Shown: one piece after another, positions 1 to 6,789 of the stretch
Numbering within the stretch: the stretch's first letter is position 1
Layout: each line of letters opens with the position of its first letter
DNA from: Nitriliruptor sp040882075
Lineage (GTDB): Bacteria; Actinomycetota; Nitriliruptoria; Nitriliruptorales; Nitriliruptoraceae
Length of the DNA: 14,552 bases
Assembly (NCBI RefSeq): GCF_040882075.1
Contig: NZ_JBBEBZ010000166.1
Coordinates: forward strand, 1 to 14,552
Direction of reading: 5' to 3'
Translations under genes and position numbers: made by a program
The notes under the pieces: model-generated
What the model was told of the DNA's origin: nothing
The model's database searches: none
What the model saw: only the letters and a program-made list of their open reading frames with translations

Positions 1-128
1 ACGGCGGCTACGGCTACATGCGCGAGTACCCGATCGCGCGCGCCTTCGTCGACGCACGGGTCCAGCGCATCTACGGCGGAACCAACGAGATCATGAAGGA
101 GATCATCGGAAGGACGATGGGTGTCTGA
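1..128 (+). CDS. Acyl-CoA dehydrogenase, C-terminal end (partial)
   Basis: Only the last 41 residues are in the window; the gene begins to the left. The frame starts at base 3 and stops with TGA at 126-128. The tail reads GGYGYMREYPIAR, then RVQRIYGGTNEIMK, then IIGRTMGV. This is the signature of the C-terminal helical bundle of acyl-CoA dehydrogenases: the YGGTNEIM stretch is a family hallmark that contacts FAD of the partner subunit. The family oxidises acyl-CoA to trans-2-enoyl-CoA and passes electrons to electron-transfer flavoprotein. The last 8 bases overlap the start of the thioesterase gene, so the two are probably co-transcribed and translationally coupled. Substrate chain length cannot be judged from the fragment. 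Confidence 0.93.
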   Translation, partial: GGYGYMREYPIARAFVDARVQRIYGGTNEIMKEIIGRTMGV

Positions 129-702
129 CCCGACCTCCTCCTCGGCACCACCGTCGGCCTCGGCCGGTGGTGGCGCCTGGTCCACCCTCGCGGAACACCC
201 GGACGCCGATCGGTTCCGCGCGGCCATCGCCAACGGCGGCTGGCAGGACGGCGACGTCCTGCCCCGCCACGGTGCCCGGTGCTTCGGCTGCGGGCCCGAC
301 AACTCGGCGGGGTTCGGGCTGTTCGCCGTCGCCGCCCCCGGCGGTGGCGTCCGCGTGGACTACAGCTTCGGTGACCGGTTCGTCGGCGCGCCGGGCCTGG
401 TCCACGGTGGTGCGCTCGCCGCGATCCTCGACGACGTCTACGGCATGGTGATGGTGCGCGAGCTGATCCCCGGCGTGACCATCGACCTGTCGCTGAGCTA
501 CCGCAAGCCCATCCACCTCGGTGTGCCGTGCCAGCTGGTGGGCAAGCTGGTGGACCGCGACGAGCGCGACGTCCACCTCGAGGCGACGATCGAGCAGCAC
601 GATCGGGTCAAGGTGACCTCGAAGGCCACCTTCCGGATCCTCGACCCCGAGCGGATCGCCAACCGCTACGAACGCCTCGAGGCTGAGGCGACCGGGAGCT
701 GA
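121..702 (+). CDS. PaaI/THEM4-like hotdog-fold acyl-CoA thioesterase
   Basis: A 193-residue single-domain protein that probably hydrolyses acyl-CoA thioesters in the cytoplasm. Two motifs support the call. CFGCGPDN (Cys54, Cys57) precedes the fold, as in many PaaI/THEM4-type thioesterases. The hotdog helix motif VHGGALAAILDD (His95-Gly-Gly, Asp104/Asp105) supplies the backbone oxyanion site and the acidic residue. The C-terminal strands include KVTSKATFRIL. The first 45 residues are low-complexity Ser/Ala/Gly and then hydrophilic, and are probably not part of the fold. The start is GTG at 121, overlapping the acyl-CoA dehydrogenase stop by 8 bases (GTGTCTGA). The pairing suggests a role in fatty-acid or aromatic acyl-CoA breakdown, possibly clearing stalled CoA intermediates. 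The exact substrate cannot be read from sequence. Confidence 0.88.
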   Translation: MSDPTSSSAPPSASAGGGAWSTLAEHPDADRFRAAIANGGWQDGDVLPRHGARCFGCGPDNSAGFGLFAVAAPGGGVRVDYSFGDRFVGAPGLVHGGALAAILDDVYGMVMVRELIPGVTIDLSLSYRKPIHLGVPCQLVGKLVDRDERDVHLEATIEQHDRVKVTSKATFRILDPERIANRYERLEAEATGS

Positions 703-874
703 GGGAGCCAGCGGGTGACCAGAGCGGCGCCGCGCCGTGTCTCGTCCCCCGGCTGGTCGATCGGTCTCCCGCTGCGCGCTCCCGTAGCAGGCGTCACGCC
801 GTCGCCGGACCGGTACGCGACCGTCGTCGTCCCGGCCGGTGGTGCGGTCCACTCCGTCGAGTCCGCTGATGAGC

Positions 875-1294
875 TCAGCCCGGCGTGAGGTCGTAGCGAC
901 CGGCGTCGTCCCTGGTGGCGCGGCCGAGGTTCTGCAGCGCCCGGAGCTGGTCGAGCACCTCACGCTCGCGAAGACCGGTCCGCGCGACGAGCGCGTGGAC
1001 GGAGAGGCCAGGTTCCGCGGCGAGCGAGCGCGCGACGGCGCTCGCGGCGACGGCATCATCGGCCGTGAGTTCGTCGACGGGTGTGCCAGGACGTGGGAAG
1101 AACAGCAGCAGCACGAGGAACGACACGACCGGGGTGAACAGTCCGGTCACGAACCACGGTAGGGGTGGCTGACCACGGCGCTCAGCGGTCCCCGCGACCG
1201 CTGCGGCGTACAGCAGCGTCAGCACGACCGCGACGACCCACACGAGCCCGCCCTGACCTCGCTTCACGGCGGCCCCGTGCCGCACACCCACCAC
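875..1294 (-). CDS. Two-helix membrane protein with C-terminal winged-helix domain
   Basis: A 139-residue protein not assigned to a named family. Residues about 17-37 and 46-66 are two hydrophobic segments separated by a short polar loop (GTAERRGQPPLPW). A Pro-rich linker follows, then residues about 84-137 look like a winged helix-turn-helix: two helices (AVAASAVARSLAAEP and HALVARTGLREREVLDQL), then RALQNLGRATRDDAGRYDL, whose final strands resemble the wing of MarR/ArsR-like or TrmB-like domains. The start is GTG at 1294, only 6 bases after the merR stop, so the two form an operon; GTGs at 1291, 1285 and 1267 are alternative starts. A membrane-tethered DNA-binding protein or a membrane anchor with a protein-interaction wing are both possible. 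No catalytic residues are visible. Confidence 0.75.
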   Translation of the reverse strand: MVGVRHGAAVKRGQGGLVWVVAVVLTLLYAAAVAGTAERRGQPPLPWFVTGLFTPVVSFLVLLLFFPRPGTPVDELTADDAVAASAVARSLAAEPGLSVHALVARTGLREREVLDQLRALQNLGRATRDDAGRYDLTPG

Positions 1295-1300
1295 GTGAGC

Positions 1301-2050
1301 TTACGCGGTGGCGGCCCCGCCGTCGGGGTCGAGCAGGTCGGCCTGTGCCCGGACGGTGCGGTCGATCTCGCTGGCCAACGCCTGGGCGAGGAACGGACGG
1401 ACCACCTCGATCGCGATCGGTCGCAGGCGCTGCAGCGACGACACCAGCTCGGAGCTGCTGACGGCGTCGTCGCGTCCCTCGATCATCGGGGCGAGCAGGT
1501 GGTCGGAGACGAGCTCGAGGAAGCGGCGCGCGATGTCGGACACGTCCGCGCGGATCGCGGCGACGAGATCGAAGACCACCTCCATCGACACGCCGAGCCG
1601 GACGAGCTCGGTGCCGGCTTCGATGATCATCGGGGACGGCGCCACGAGGTCGCCCCGGTCGTCGACCTCGACCAGGCCGAGCTCGAGCGCTCGTCCCATC
1701 AGCTCGGGGCGGTGCTCGATGGCGGGGAAGCGGGTCGTGAGCTCGGCCACCGTGAAGGTGACCGGCTGCTCGTCGGTCAGCGGGGCCGACAGCAGGTGCT
1801 GGAAGCCGAGGAGCTCGCCGAGGTCGCCGCCGGTCGACCAGATGTCGAGCGTCTGACGGATGGCCTCGAGGCTGAAGCCGCGCTGCTGGAGCTCGTCGAT
1901 GAGTCGCAGCCGGTGGAGGTGCTCCTCGCCGTAGAACCCGGTGCGCCCCTCGAGCTCCGGGGCGGGCAGCAACCCGCGCTGCTGGTACGCGCGGACGTTC
2001 CGGGACGTGGTCCCGGCCGTGGTCGCCAGCTCATCGATGCGCAGTCTCAT
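1301..2050 (-). CDS. MerR-family transcriptional regulator
   Basis: A 249-residue regulator with an N-terminal MerR winged helix (RIDELATTAGTTSRNVRAYQ, then GLLPAPELEGRTGFYGEEHLHRLRLI, residues 1-55), followed by the usual dimerisation helix region (ELQQRGFSLEAIRQTLD). The remaining 170 or so residues form a long all-helical effector domain, much longer than that of metal-sensing MerR proteins. The protein contains no cysteine at all, so a thiol-coordinated metal or redox cluster sensor of the CueR/SoxR type is unlikely. The start is ATG (2048-2050) without a clear Shine-Dalgarno. It is followed after 6 bases by the membrane winged-helix gene and diverges from the alpha/beta hydrolase gene across a 170-base region. 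It may autoregulate and control the hydrolase. The ligand is unknown. Confidence 0.9.
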   Translation of the reverse strand: MRLRIDELATTAGTTSRNVRAYQQRGLLPAPELEGRTGFYGEEHLHRLRLIDELQQRGFSLEAIRQTLDIWSTGGDLGELLGFQHLLSAPLTDEQPVTFTVAELTTRFPAIEHRPELMGRALELGLVEVDDRGDLVAPSPMIIEAGTELVRLGVSMEVVFDLVAAIRADVSDIARRFLELVSDHLLAPMIEGRDDAVSSSELVSSLQRLRPIAIEVVRPFLAQALASEIDRTVRAQADLLDPDGGAATA

Positions 2051-2078
2051 GGCCGGGGAGCGTAACCGCCGACGTGAC

Positions 2079-2101
2079 GTGCCACCGAGCGGTGTGCCAC
2101 C
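2079..2101. promoter_or_regulatory. Candidate operator in the merR/hydrolase divergent region
   Basis: GTGCCACC occurs twice, at 2079-2086 and 2094-2101, 15 bases apart. Between and overlapping them is the interrupted palindrome CACCG-AG-CGGTG (2083-2094). A 14/16 match to its first 16 bases (GTGCCACCGAGCGGTG) lies at 3321-3336, upstream of the large membrane protein gene. The site starts 29 bases upstream of the merR start codon. Binding by the MerR protein is inference; the symmetry is seen directly. Confidence 0.35.
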
Positions 2102-2209
2102 CGGTCGCGTCGGACGTCGCGGTGGGGGGCCGACCGGGCGCGGGCGATCCGCACGAGTGCTGTACCGTGACAGCGTTCGGTGTCGGATGGCGCGCCCACG
2201 GGCGCAGAC

Positions 2210-2214
2210 GGAGA
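2210..2214 (+). promoter_or_regulatory. Ribosome binding site deciding the hydrolase start
   Basis: GGAGA, 6 bases before GTG at 2221. It favours this start over the in-frame GTG at 2074, whose extra 49 residues are Arg/Gly/Cys-rich and look untranslated. Confidence 0.6.
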
Positions 2215-2220
2215 CGCGGC

Positions 2221-3225
2221 GTGGCGAGCGGACGACGGTTGGTGGGCCTCGCGGTCGGGGCGGTCACGACCGGGGTCGCGTGGGAGGCGGTCCGCCGCCG
2301 TGACCTCGCCGCCCTGGATGCCGACCCGCACCGCGGCGTGCTGACGGCGATCCCGCCGGGCCGTCCGACCTGCCTGCCGACCGCCGACGGCACCACCCTG
2401 CACGTCCGGGTGCACACCCCGGCGCAGCCGCGTGCCTGCGTCGTCTTCGCGCACGGTTGGGCCATGGGCATCCGGTTCTGGGGCCACCAGATGCAGGCGC
2501 TCGCCGCCGATCACCAGATCGTCGCCTACGACCAGCGCGGTCACGGGGGGAGCGGACACGTCGGCGACGACGGGTTCACGATCGACGCGCTCGGCCGGGA
2601 CCTCGCCGACGTCGTCGAGGCGTTCGCCCGCCCCGACCTGCCGGTGATCGTGGTCGGTCACAGCCTCGGCGGGATGTCGATCCTCGCCTCGGCTCGCGAC
2701 GGTCGCCTGGTCGATCGCGCCAGCGGCGCCGTGCTGGTCGACACCGGTGCCGGTGAGCTGACGTCGGGGATGTTCAAGGGCCTCGGGGTCCTCGAGGGGG
2801 TGCTCGGTGGCCTCGGCGCACGGGTGCTCCGCGCCCGGCTCCCCATCCCGCACCGCACGACCCCGATCTCGTCCCGGGTGGTCAAGGCCATCTCGCTCAG
2901 CCCGACCGCCTCGCCCTCGTCAGTGGCGCTCACCGAGCAGCTGTTCCTCGATGCCCCCGTCGACGTACGCGCGAGCCTCGGCATCACCCTGACCGACCTC
3001 GACCTGTCCGATGCCCTGCCGCTGTGGAAGGTGCCGTCGACGGTCGTCGTCGGACGTCAGGACCGCATGACGCCGCACCACCACAGCGAGCGGCTGGTCC
3101 GTGAGCTGCCGGATGCCGAGCTCGTCGTCATCGAGCGTGCTGGCCACCAGTCCCCGCTCGAGCGGCCGGACGAGGTCACGGCCGCGATCCGCCACCGCAT
3201 CGACCGCGCGGTCGCGACCGCCTGA
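2221..3225 (+). CDS. Membrane-anchored alpha/beta-hydrolase
   Basis: A 334-residue serine hydrolase of the alpha/beta-hydrolase fold. Residues about 6-20 (LVGLAVGAVTTGVAW) form an N-terminal hydrophobic anchor followed by EAVRRR. The catalytic domain starts near residue 50. Visible motifs are the oxyanion-loop HGW (FAHGWAMG), YDQRGHGGSG, the nucleophile elbow GHSLGG with Ser148, the acid in VVGRQDRMTP (Asp281) and the base in ERAGHQSPLERP (His309). The spacing is that of esterases, epoxide hydrolases and lipases of this family; no halide-stabilising or epoxide-specific residues can be picked out by eye. GTG 2221 is chosen because it has a well-placed GGAGA and places the anchor at the N-terminus. 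The gene diverges from merR, which may regulate it. The natural ester substrate is unknown. Confidence 0.88.
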   Translation: MASGRRLVGLAVGAVTTGVAWEAVRRRDLAALDADPHRGVLTAIPPGRPTCLPTADGTTLHVRVHTPAQPRACVVFAHGWAMGIRFWGHQMQALAADHQIVAYDQRGHGGSGHVGDDGFTIDALGRDLADVVEAFARPDLPVIVVGHSLGGMSILASARDGRLVDRASGAVLVDTGAGELTSGMFKGLGVLEGVLGGLGARVLRARLPIPHRTTPISSRVVKAISLSPTASPSSVALTEQLFLDAPVDVRASLGITLTDLDLSDALPLWKVPSTVVVGRQDRMTPHHHSERLVRELPDAELVVIERAGHQSPLERPDEVTAAIRHRIDRAVATA

Positions 3226-3273
3226 TCTGGCTCCTCGCCGCCGCGGTCCTCGGGGGCCCGGCCGTCCGTGCGG

Positions 3274-3302
3274 TTGTGCGCTGGCGGAAGATATGTCATC
3301 AT
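3274..3302 (+). promoter_or_regulatory. Candidate promoter of the large membrane protein gene
   Basis: TTGTGC (3274-3279) and CATCAT (3297-3302) are separated by 17 bases and match 3/6 and 4/6 of the sigma-70-type consensus. The region is a short AT-rich island in otherwise GC-rich DNA. An imperfect dyad, TATGTCA (3292-3298) and TGACGCATA (3307-3315), overlaps the -10. Transcription would begin near 3309. Confidence 0.3.
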
Positions 3303-3320
3303 CTCGTGACGCATACAACG

Positions 3321-3336
3321 GTGCCACCCTGCGGTG
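3321..3336. promoter_or_regulatory. Candidate operator matching the merR/hydrolase site
   Basis: GTGCCACCCTGCGGTG differs at 2 of 16 positions from GTGCCACCGAGCGGTG at 2079-2094. It keeps the CACC/GGTG arms. It lies between the proposed transcription start and the ribosome binding site, a position that suits a repressor. This is inference from one pair of sites. Confidence 0.3.
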
Positions 3337-3363
3337 CCGTCCGCACGAGGAGAGGCAGCACAG

Positions 3364-5220
3364 GTGGGTCTGGTCGAGAGCTTCGCGCAGTTCGGGACCG
3401 ACTGGTGGTACGTCGTCGCCCCCATCGCCTTCGCCGGGCTGGTCGCGGCCGCCCTGGTCCGTGCGTCCGCGCTCCCCGCTGGCGAGAGCGGCGTGCTGCT
3501 GCGCTTCGCCAACGGCGCCGGGCGGGTCACGGGTTGGCCGGACTGGGCCGCGGCGACCTTCCTGGTCGCGTTCGGGGCGATGCTCATCGCGTTCTCGGGG
3601 TTCTTCTGGGACGTGGCGTGGCACGTGTCGATCGGTCGTGACGAGTTCCTCCTGAGCCCACCACACGTCCACCTGCTGCTCGCGACCACGGGTCTGGGCA
3701 TCGCCGGCGCGCTCGGTGTCCACGTCGCCACCCGGACCGACGCCCCGGTCGGGTGGCAGGTGCGTCGCTGGCGGGTGCCGTTCGGTTGCGCCGGCCTCCT
3801 GGCGATGGGCGTGCTGGCCATCTCGGGCTACTGGGTCGACGAGTTCTGGCACGCCATCTACGGCCTCGACGTGACGATGTGGTCGCCGCCGCACATGCTG
3901 ATGATCGGGTCGGTGATGTTCGCGCCGATCGCCACCTGGCTGGTGCTGGCCGAGGCGGGCCGTCGTCCCGTCTCCGGCGGCACGGCGGTGCCGCTGCCCG
4001 CGACCACCTCCGCGGCGGGCACGCCGAGTTGGCGGGTGCTCCAGCACCGGGTGATGGCCGGGTTGTCCGCCGGCGCCGTCCTGGTCGGGCTGTCGGCGGT
4101 CCAGTTCGAGTACGACCTCGCCGTCTCGGTCTGGCCGCAGGCCGCCCAGGTGGTCCTCATCGCGCTGGCTGCCAGCGTCGGGCTCCTCCTGACGCGTGTG
4201 GTTCTCGGTCGCGGCGGCGCGCTGGCGGCGGTCGGTGTCTTCGTCGTGCTCCGCGTCGTCATGGCCGTCGTGACCGCCGGGGTGTGGAGCCTCGAGGTGG
4301 CCCGGTTCCCGCTCTACCTCGCCGGCGCCATCGCGGTCGAGATCGCCTTCCTGGTGACCCGCGGGCGGTCGTGGACCACCCGCGCCTACGTCGCAGGTGG
4401 CGCCGTCGGGACCGCCGGACTGGCCGGCGAGTGGCTGTGGATGCAGCTCTGGGGCTACCACCCGTGGGGCGCGGGGCTGTGGCCGGAGGCGCTGCTCGGC
4501 ACGGTGGCCGCCGTCGCCATCGCGCCGATCGGTGTCGCCATCGGACGGGTGCTCGCGCACCGCTCCGTGGCGATCAACGGTCGCGTCGCGGGGGCCGGCG
4601 CTCTGGTCGCGCTGCTCGCGATCGCGCCGACGCTCGTCCGCGACACGGCCGACGTGTCCGCTCGTGTCACCTCGTCGGTCGTGTCCACCGACGCCGCTGG
4701 CCGGTCGCTGGTCGACGTGACCGTCGAGGTCACGCCGGTCGACGCCGCCGTCGACGCCGACCGCTTCGAGGTCTTCCAGTGGCAGGGCGGCGAACGGACC
4801 ATCCGTCCGCTCGTGCCGACCGGCGAACCCGGTGCGTACCGGATCGAGGAACCCGCCCCCGTCGGCGGTGAGCGCAAGACGATGGTGCTGCTCGCCAGCG
4901 GCTCCCAGCTCGGTGCGGTGCCGATCTACCTGCCCGCCGACCCCGAGATCGGCGCCAGCGAGATCGCCTTCGAGCCCGTCCGCGAGGCCGATATGGTCCC
5001 GCAGACCGACCTGTTCCTGCGCGAGGCCCTCGAGGGTGCCCCGACGTGGCCCGGGTACATCGCCGGCGTCGTGATCGCGGTCGCCATCGGCGGGACGATC
5101 GCCGCGCTGGCCGCCGGTGTCGTGGGGCTCGACCGCCGGCGGGCGGGGTCGACGCCGCCACCGGGGCGGCGCGATGCCGTCGACGCCGGGACCGAAGCGC
5201 GCGAGTCCGAACTCGTCTGA
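3364..5220 (+). CDS. Polytopic membrane protein with tandem D-x3-H-x5-D-x7-H motifs, PmoC/AmoC-like
   Basis: A 618-residue protein of no family I can name. About 13 transmembrane helices are predicted by eye (near 14-34, 60-80, 103-122, 139-157, 178-197, 228-248, 259-279, 284-306, 314-332, 341-360, 375-395, 406-424, 563-588). Arg-rich loops all fall on one side, so the topology obeys the positive-inside rule. Loops 2-3 and 4-5, both outside, carry the same motif: DVAWHVSIGRDEFLLSPPH (Asp83, His87, Asp93, His101, with His103) and DEFWHAIYGLDVTMWSPPH (Asp159, His163, Asp169, His177). In PmoC/AmoC the copper ligands are D-x3-H-x12-H and N-x3-H-x13-H, so the resemblance is close. Residues 425-560 form an extracytoplasmic beta-rich domain. 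GTG 3364 is chosen because AGGAGAGG (3348-3355) sits 8 bases upstream. A copper enzyme or copper handling protein is inference. Confidence 0.8.
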   Translation: MGLVESFAQFGTDWWYVVAPIAFAGLVAAALVRASALPAGESGVLLRFANGAGRVTGWPDWAAATFLVAFGAMLIAFSGFFWDVAWHVSIGRDEFLLSPPHVHLLLATTGLGIAGALGVHVATRTDAPVGWQVRRWRVPFGCAGLLAMGVLAISGYWVDEFWHAIYGLDVTMWSPPHMLMIGSVMFAPIATWLVLAEAGRRPVSGGTAVPLPATTSAAGTPSWRVLQHRVMAGLSAGAVLVGLSAVQFEYDLAVSVWPQAAQVVLIALAASVGLLLTRVVLGRGGALAAVGVFVVLRVVMAVVTAGVWSLEVARFPLYLAGAIAVEIAFLVTRGRSWTTRAYVAGGAVGTAGLAGEWLWMQLWGYHPWGAGLWPEALLGTVAAVAIAPIGVAIGRVLAHRSVAINGRVAGAGALVALLAIAPTLVRDTADVSARVTSSVVSTDAAGRSLVDVTVEVTPVDAAVDADRFEVFQWQGGERTIRPLVPTGEPGAYRIEEPAPVGGERKTMVLLASGSQLGAVPIYLPADPEIGASEIAFEPVREADMVPQTDLFLREALEGAPTWPGYIAGVVIAVAIGGTIAALAAGVVGLDRRRAGSTPPPGRRDAVDAGTEARESELV

Positions 5221-5249
5221 ACCGGCCCGTCAGCGCATCACCCGCCACG

Positions 5250-6673
5250 TCACAGCAGGGTGCGCACCGCCTTGCGGTCGATCTTCATCATCGGGGTGAG
5301 GGGGAGGGTGTCGATCACCCGCACGTCGCGTGGGTAGGCCTTCGGGCCGAGCCGGTCACGGGCCCAGGCTCGCCGACGACGGCAGCCGCGGCGACCGCGT
5401 CGTGCTCGACGAGCGCCTCCTCGACGTCCCGCGGGTAGATGTTGAAGCCGTTGCGGATGACGAGGTCCTTCATCCGGTCGAGGATGGTGAGGAAGCCCTC
5501 GTCGTCGAGCGCTCCGATGTCGCCGGTCCGGACCCACCCGTCGGAGGTGAAGGTGTCGGAGCCGTCGGTCTCCCCGCGGTAGCCCCGGGCGTTGGCTGCC
5601 GACCGGACCCAGACCTCACCGGGATCGCCCGTCGCGGCTGGCTCGCCGGCGGCGCCCACGATGCGCAGCTCGGTGCCGGGCAGCGGCTGGCCGACGGTGC
5701 CGACCTTCCGGTGTGTCCGCCGGTTGACGGTGGCGGCTGCGGCGGTCTCGGTCAGCCCGTAGCCCTCGCAGATGGTCACCGACGGCACGCGCTGCTCGAA
5801 GGCGTGCAGGACGGCCGGCGGCAGCGGAGCCGAACCGCAGACGATGCGCTCCAACGAGGAGAGGTCGTAGCTCTCGAGCGGCAGGGTGAGCAACACCCGC
5901 AACATCGTGGGGACCACCGTCGCCTGCTGGAGGTGGTGCTCGGCGACCAGCTCGCAGAACCCCTCCGGGTCGAACCACCGCTGTAGGACGGCCACGCCAG
6001 GTTCCGGGTCGTGGGTGCTGGTCACGCTGACGAGCAGCCCGAAGGAGTGGGCGAGCGGCAGCGGCATCAGGGTGCGGCCGAGGCGGTCGTCGGCGGTCGA
6101 CTCGTAGCCGGCTCGGCCGGCGTACCAGAGGTTGGTGTGGGTGAGCTCGACCCCCTTGGCTCGCCCGGTGGTCCCCCCGGTGTAGAGCAGCGCAGCGAGG
6201 TCGTCGTCACGCCGGTCCACGATCGGCACGGGCGCCGCCGCGGCGAGGTCGGCGAGCGGTGTGGTCCCGGCCGCGTCACCGTCGAGCACGATCGTGACGT
6301 CGAGCCCGTCCGCGGCGCCGCGAACGTTGTCCAGGAACTCCGGCGTCGTGATCACGCACCGGGCCGCGCTGTCGATGAGGATGGTGCGCAGCTCGGCGGG
6401 CGGGACCAGGAACAGCACCGGCGTCGCCACGAGTCCGGCCCGCCAGCAGGCCTGGTAGAGGACGCCGACGTCCGGGGTGGTCGCCATGACCACGACGACG
6501 CGGTCACCGGGCCGCAGCCCGATCGCCGAGAGCCCCCCGGCGATGCGGGTGACGCGGTCGTGCAGCTCCCCGCTGGTCCACCACCGGCCCTCGAACAGCA
6601 GCGAGCGGTGGTCGGCGTCGCGCCGTTCGGCGGCGCGCTCCGCAAGCACGCCGAGGTGGAACGCTCCGGTCAC
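5250..6673 (-). pseudogene. AMP-dependent acyl-CoA synthetase, C-terminal domain disrupted
   Basis: A class I adenylate-forming enzyme: carboxylate + ATP + CoA to acyl-CoA + AMP + PPi. The N-terminal domain is intact, with the P-loop LLYTGGTTGRAKGVEL (residues 162-177), the adenine-binding ICEGYGLTET (301-310), WVRTGDIG (380-387) and the hinge ILDRMKDLVIRNGFNIYP (397-414). The frame continues to VVGEPGP, then runs into an unrelated tail and stops at 5315-5317. The true C-terminus, RDRLGPKAYPRDVRVID then TPMMKIDRKAVRTLL, lies in another frame and ends at 5250. It contains the conserved catalytic lysine. About 35-45 residues normally found between these blocks are missing, so the lesion is a deletion that also shifts the frame, at about 5361-5371. 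It could be real or an assembly error. The start is GTG at 6671-6673. The gene converges on the membrane protein gene, 29 bases away. Confidence 0.85.
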
Positions 6674-6789
6674 CGTCTCGTCGCCCCGTCTCGTCGCGCC
6701 GCTGCCCGTGGCGCCTCCACGGCCCGACCGACCCTGGGCGACCGGCCAGGACGCAACGCTACCGTCGACGGATCCGTCCGGAGGCAGCC

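Noticed and set aside
103..1059. Minus-strand open frame of 318 residues over the thioesterase gene
   Set aside because: Low-complexity Arg/Ala/Gly/Val shadow with no domain. The thioesterase on the plus strand has clear motifs.
1301..2050. Metal- or redox-sensing MerR of CueR/SoxR type, tempting because of the copper-like neighbour
   Set aside because: The protein has no cysteine and a long helical effector domain, so a thiol metal site is not supported.
2920..4560. Long minus-strand open frame (546 residues) opposite the large membrane protein gene
   Set aside because: Composition is Asp/Arg/Gly/His-rich without motifs, typical of an antisense shadow of high-GC coding sequence. The plus strand has clear helices, motifs and a ribosome binding site.
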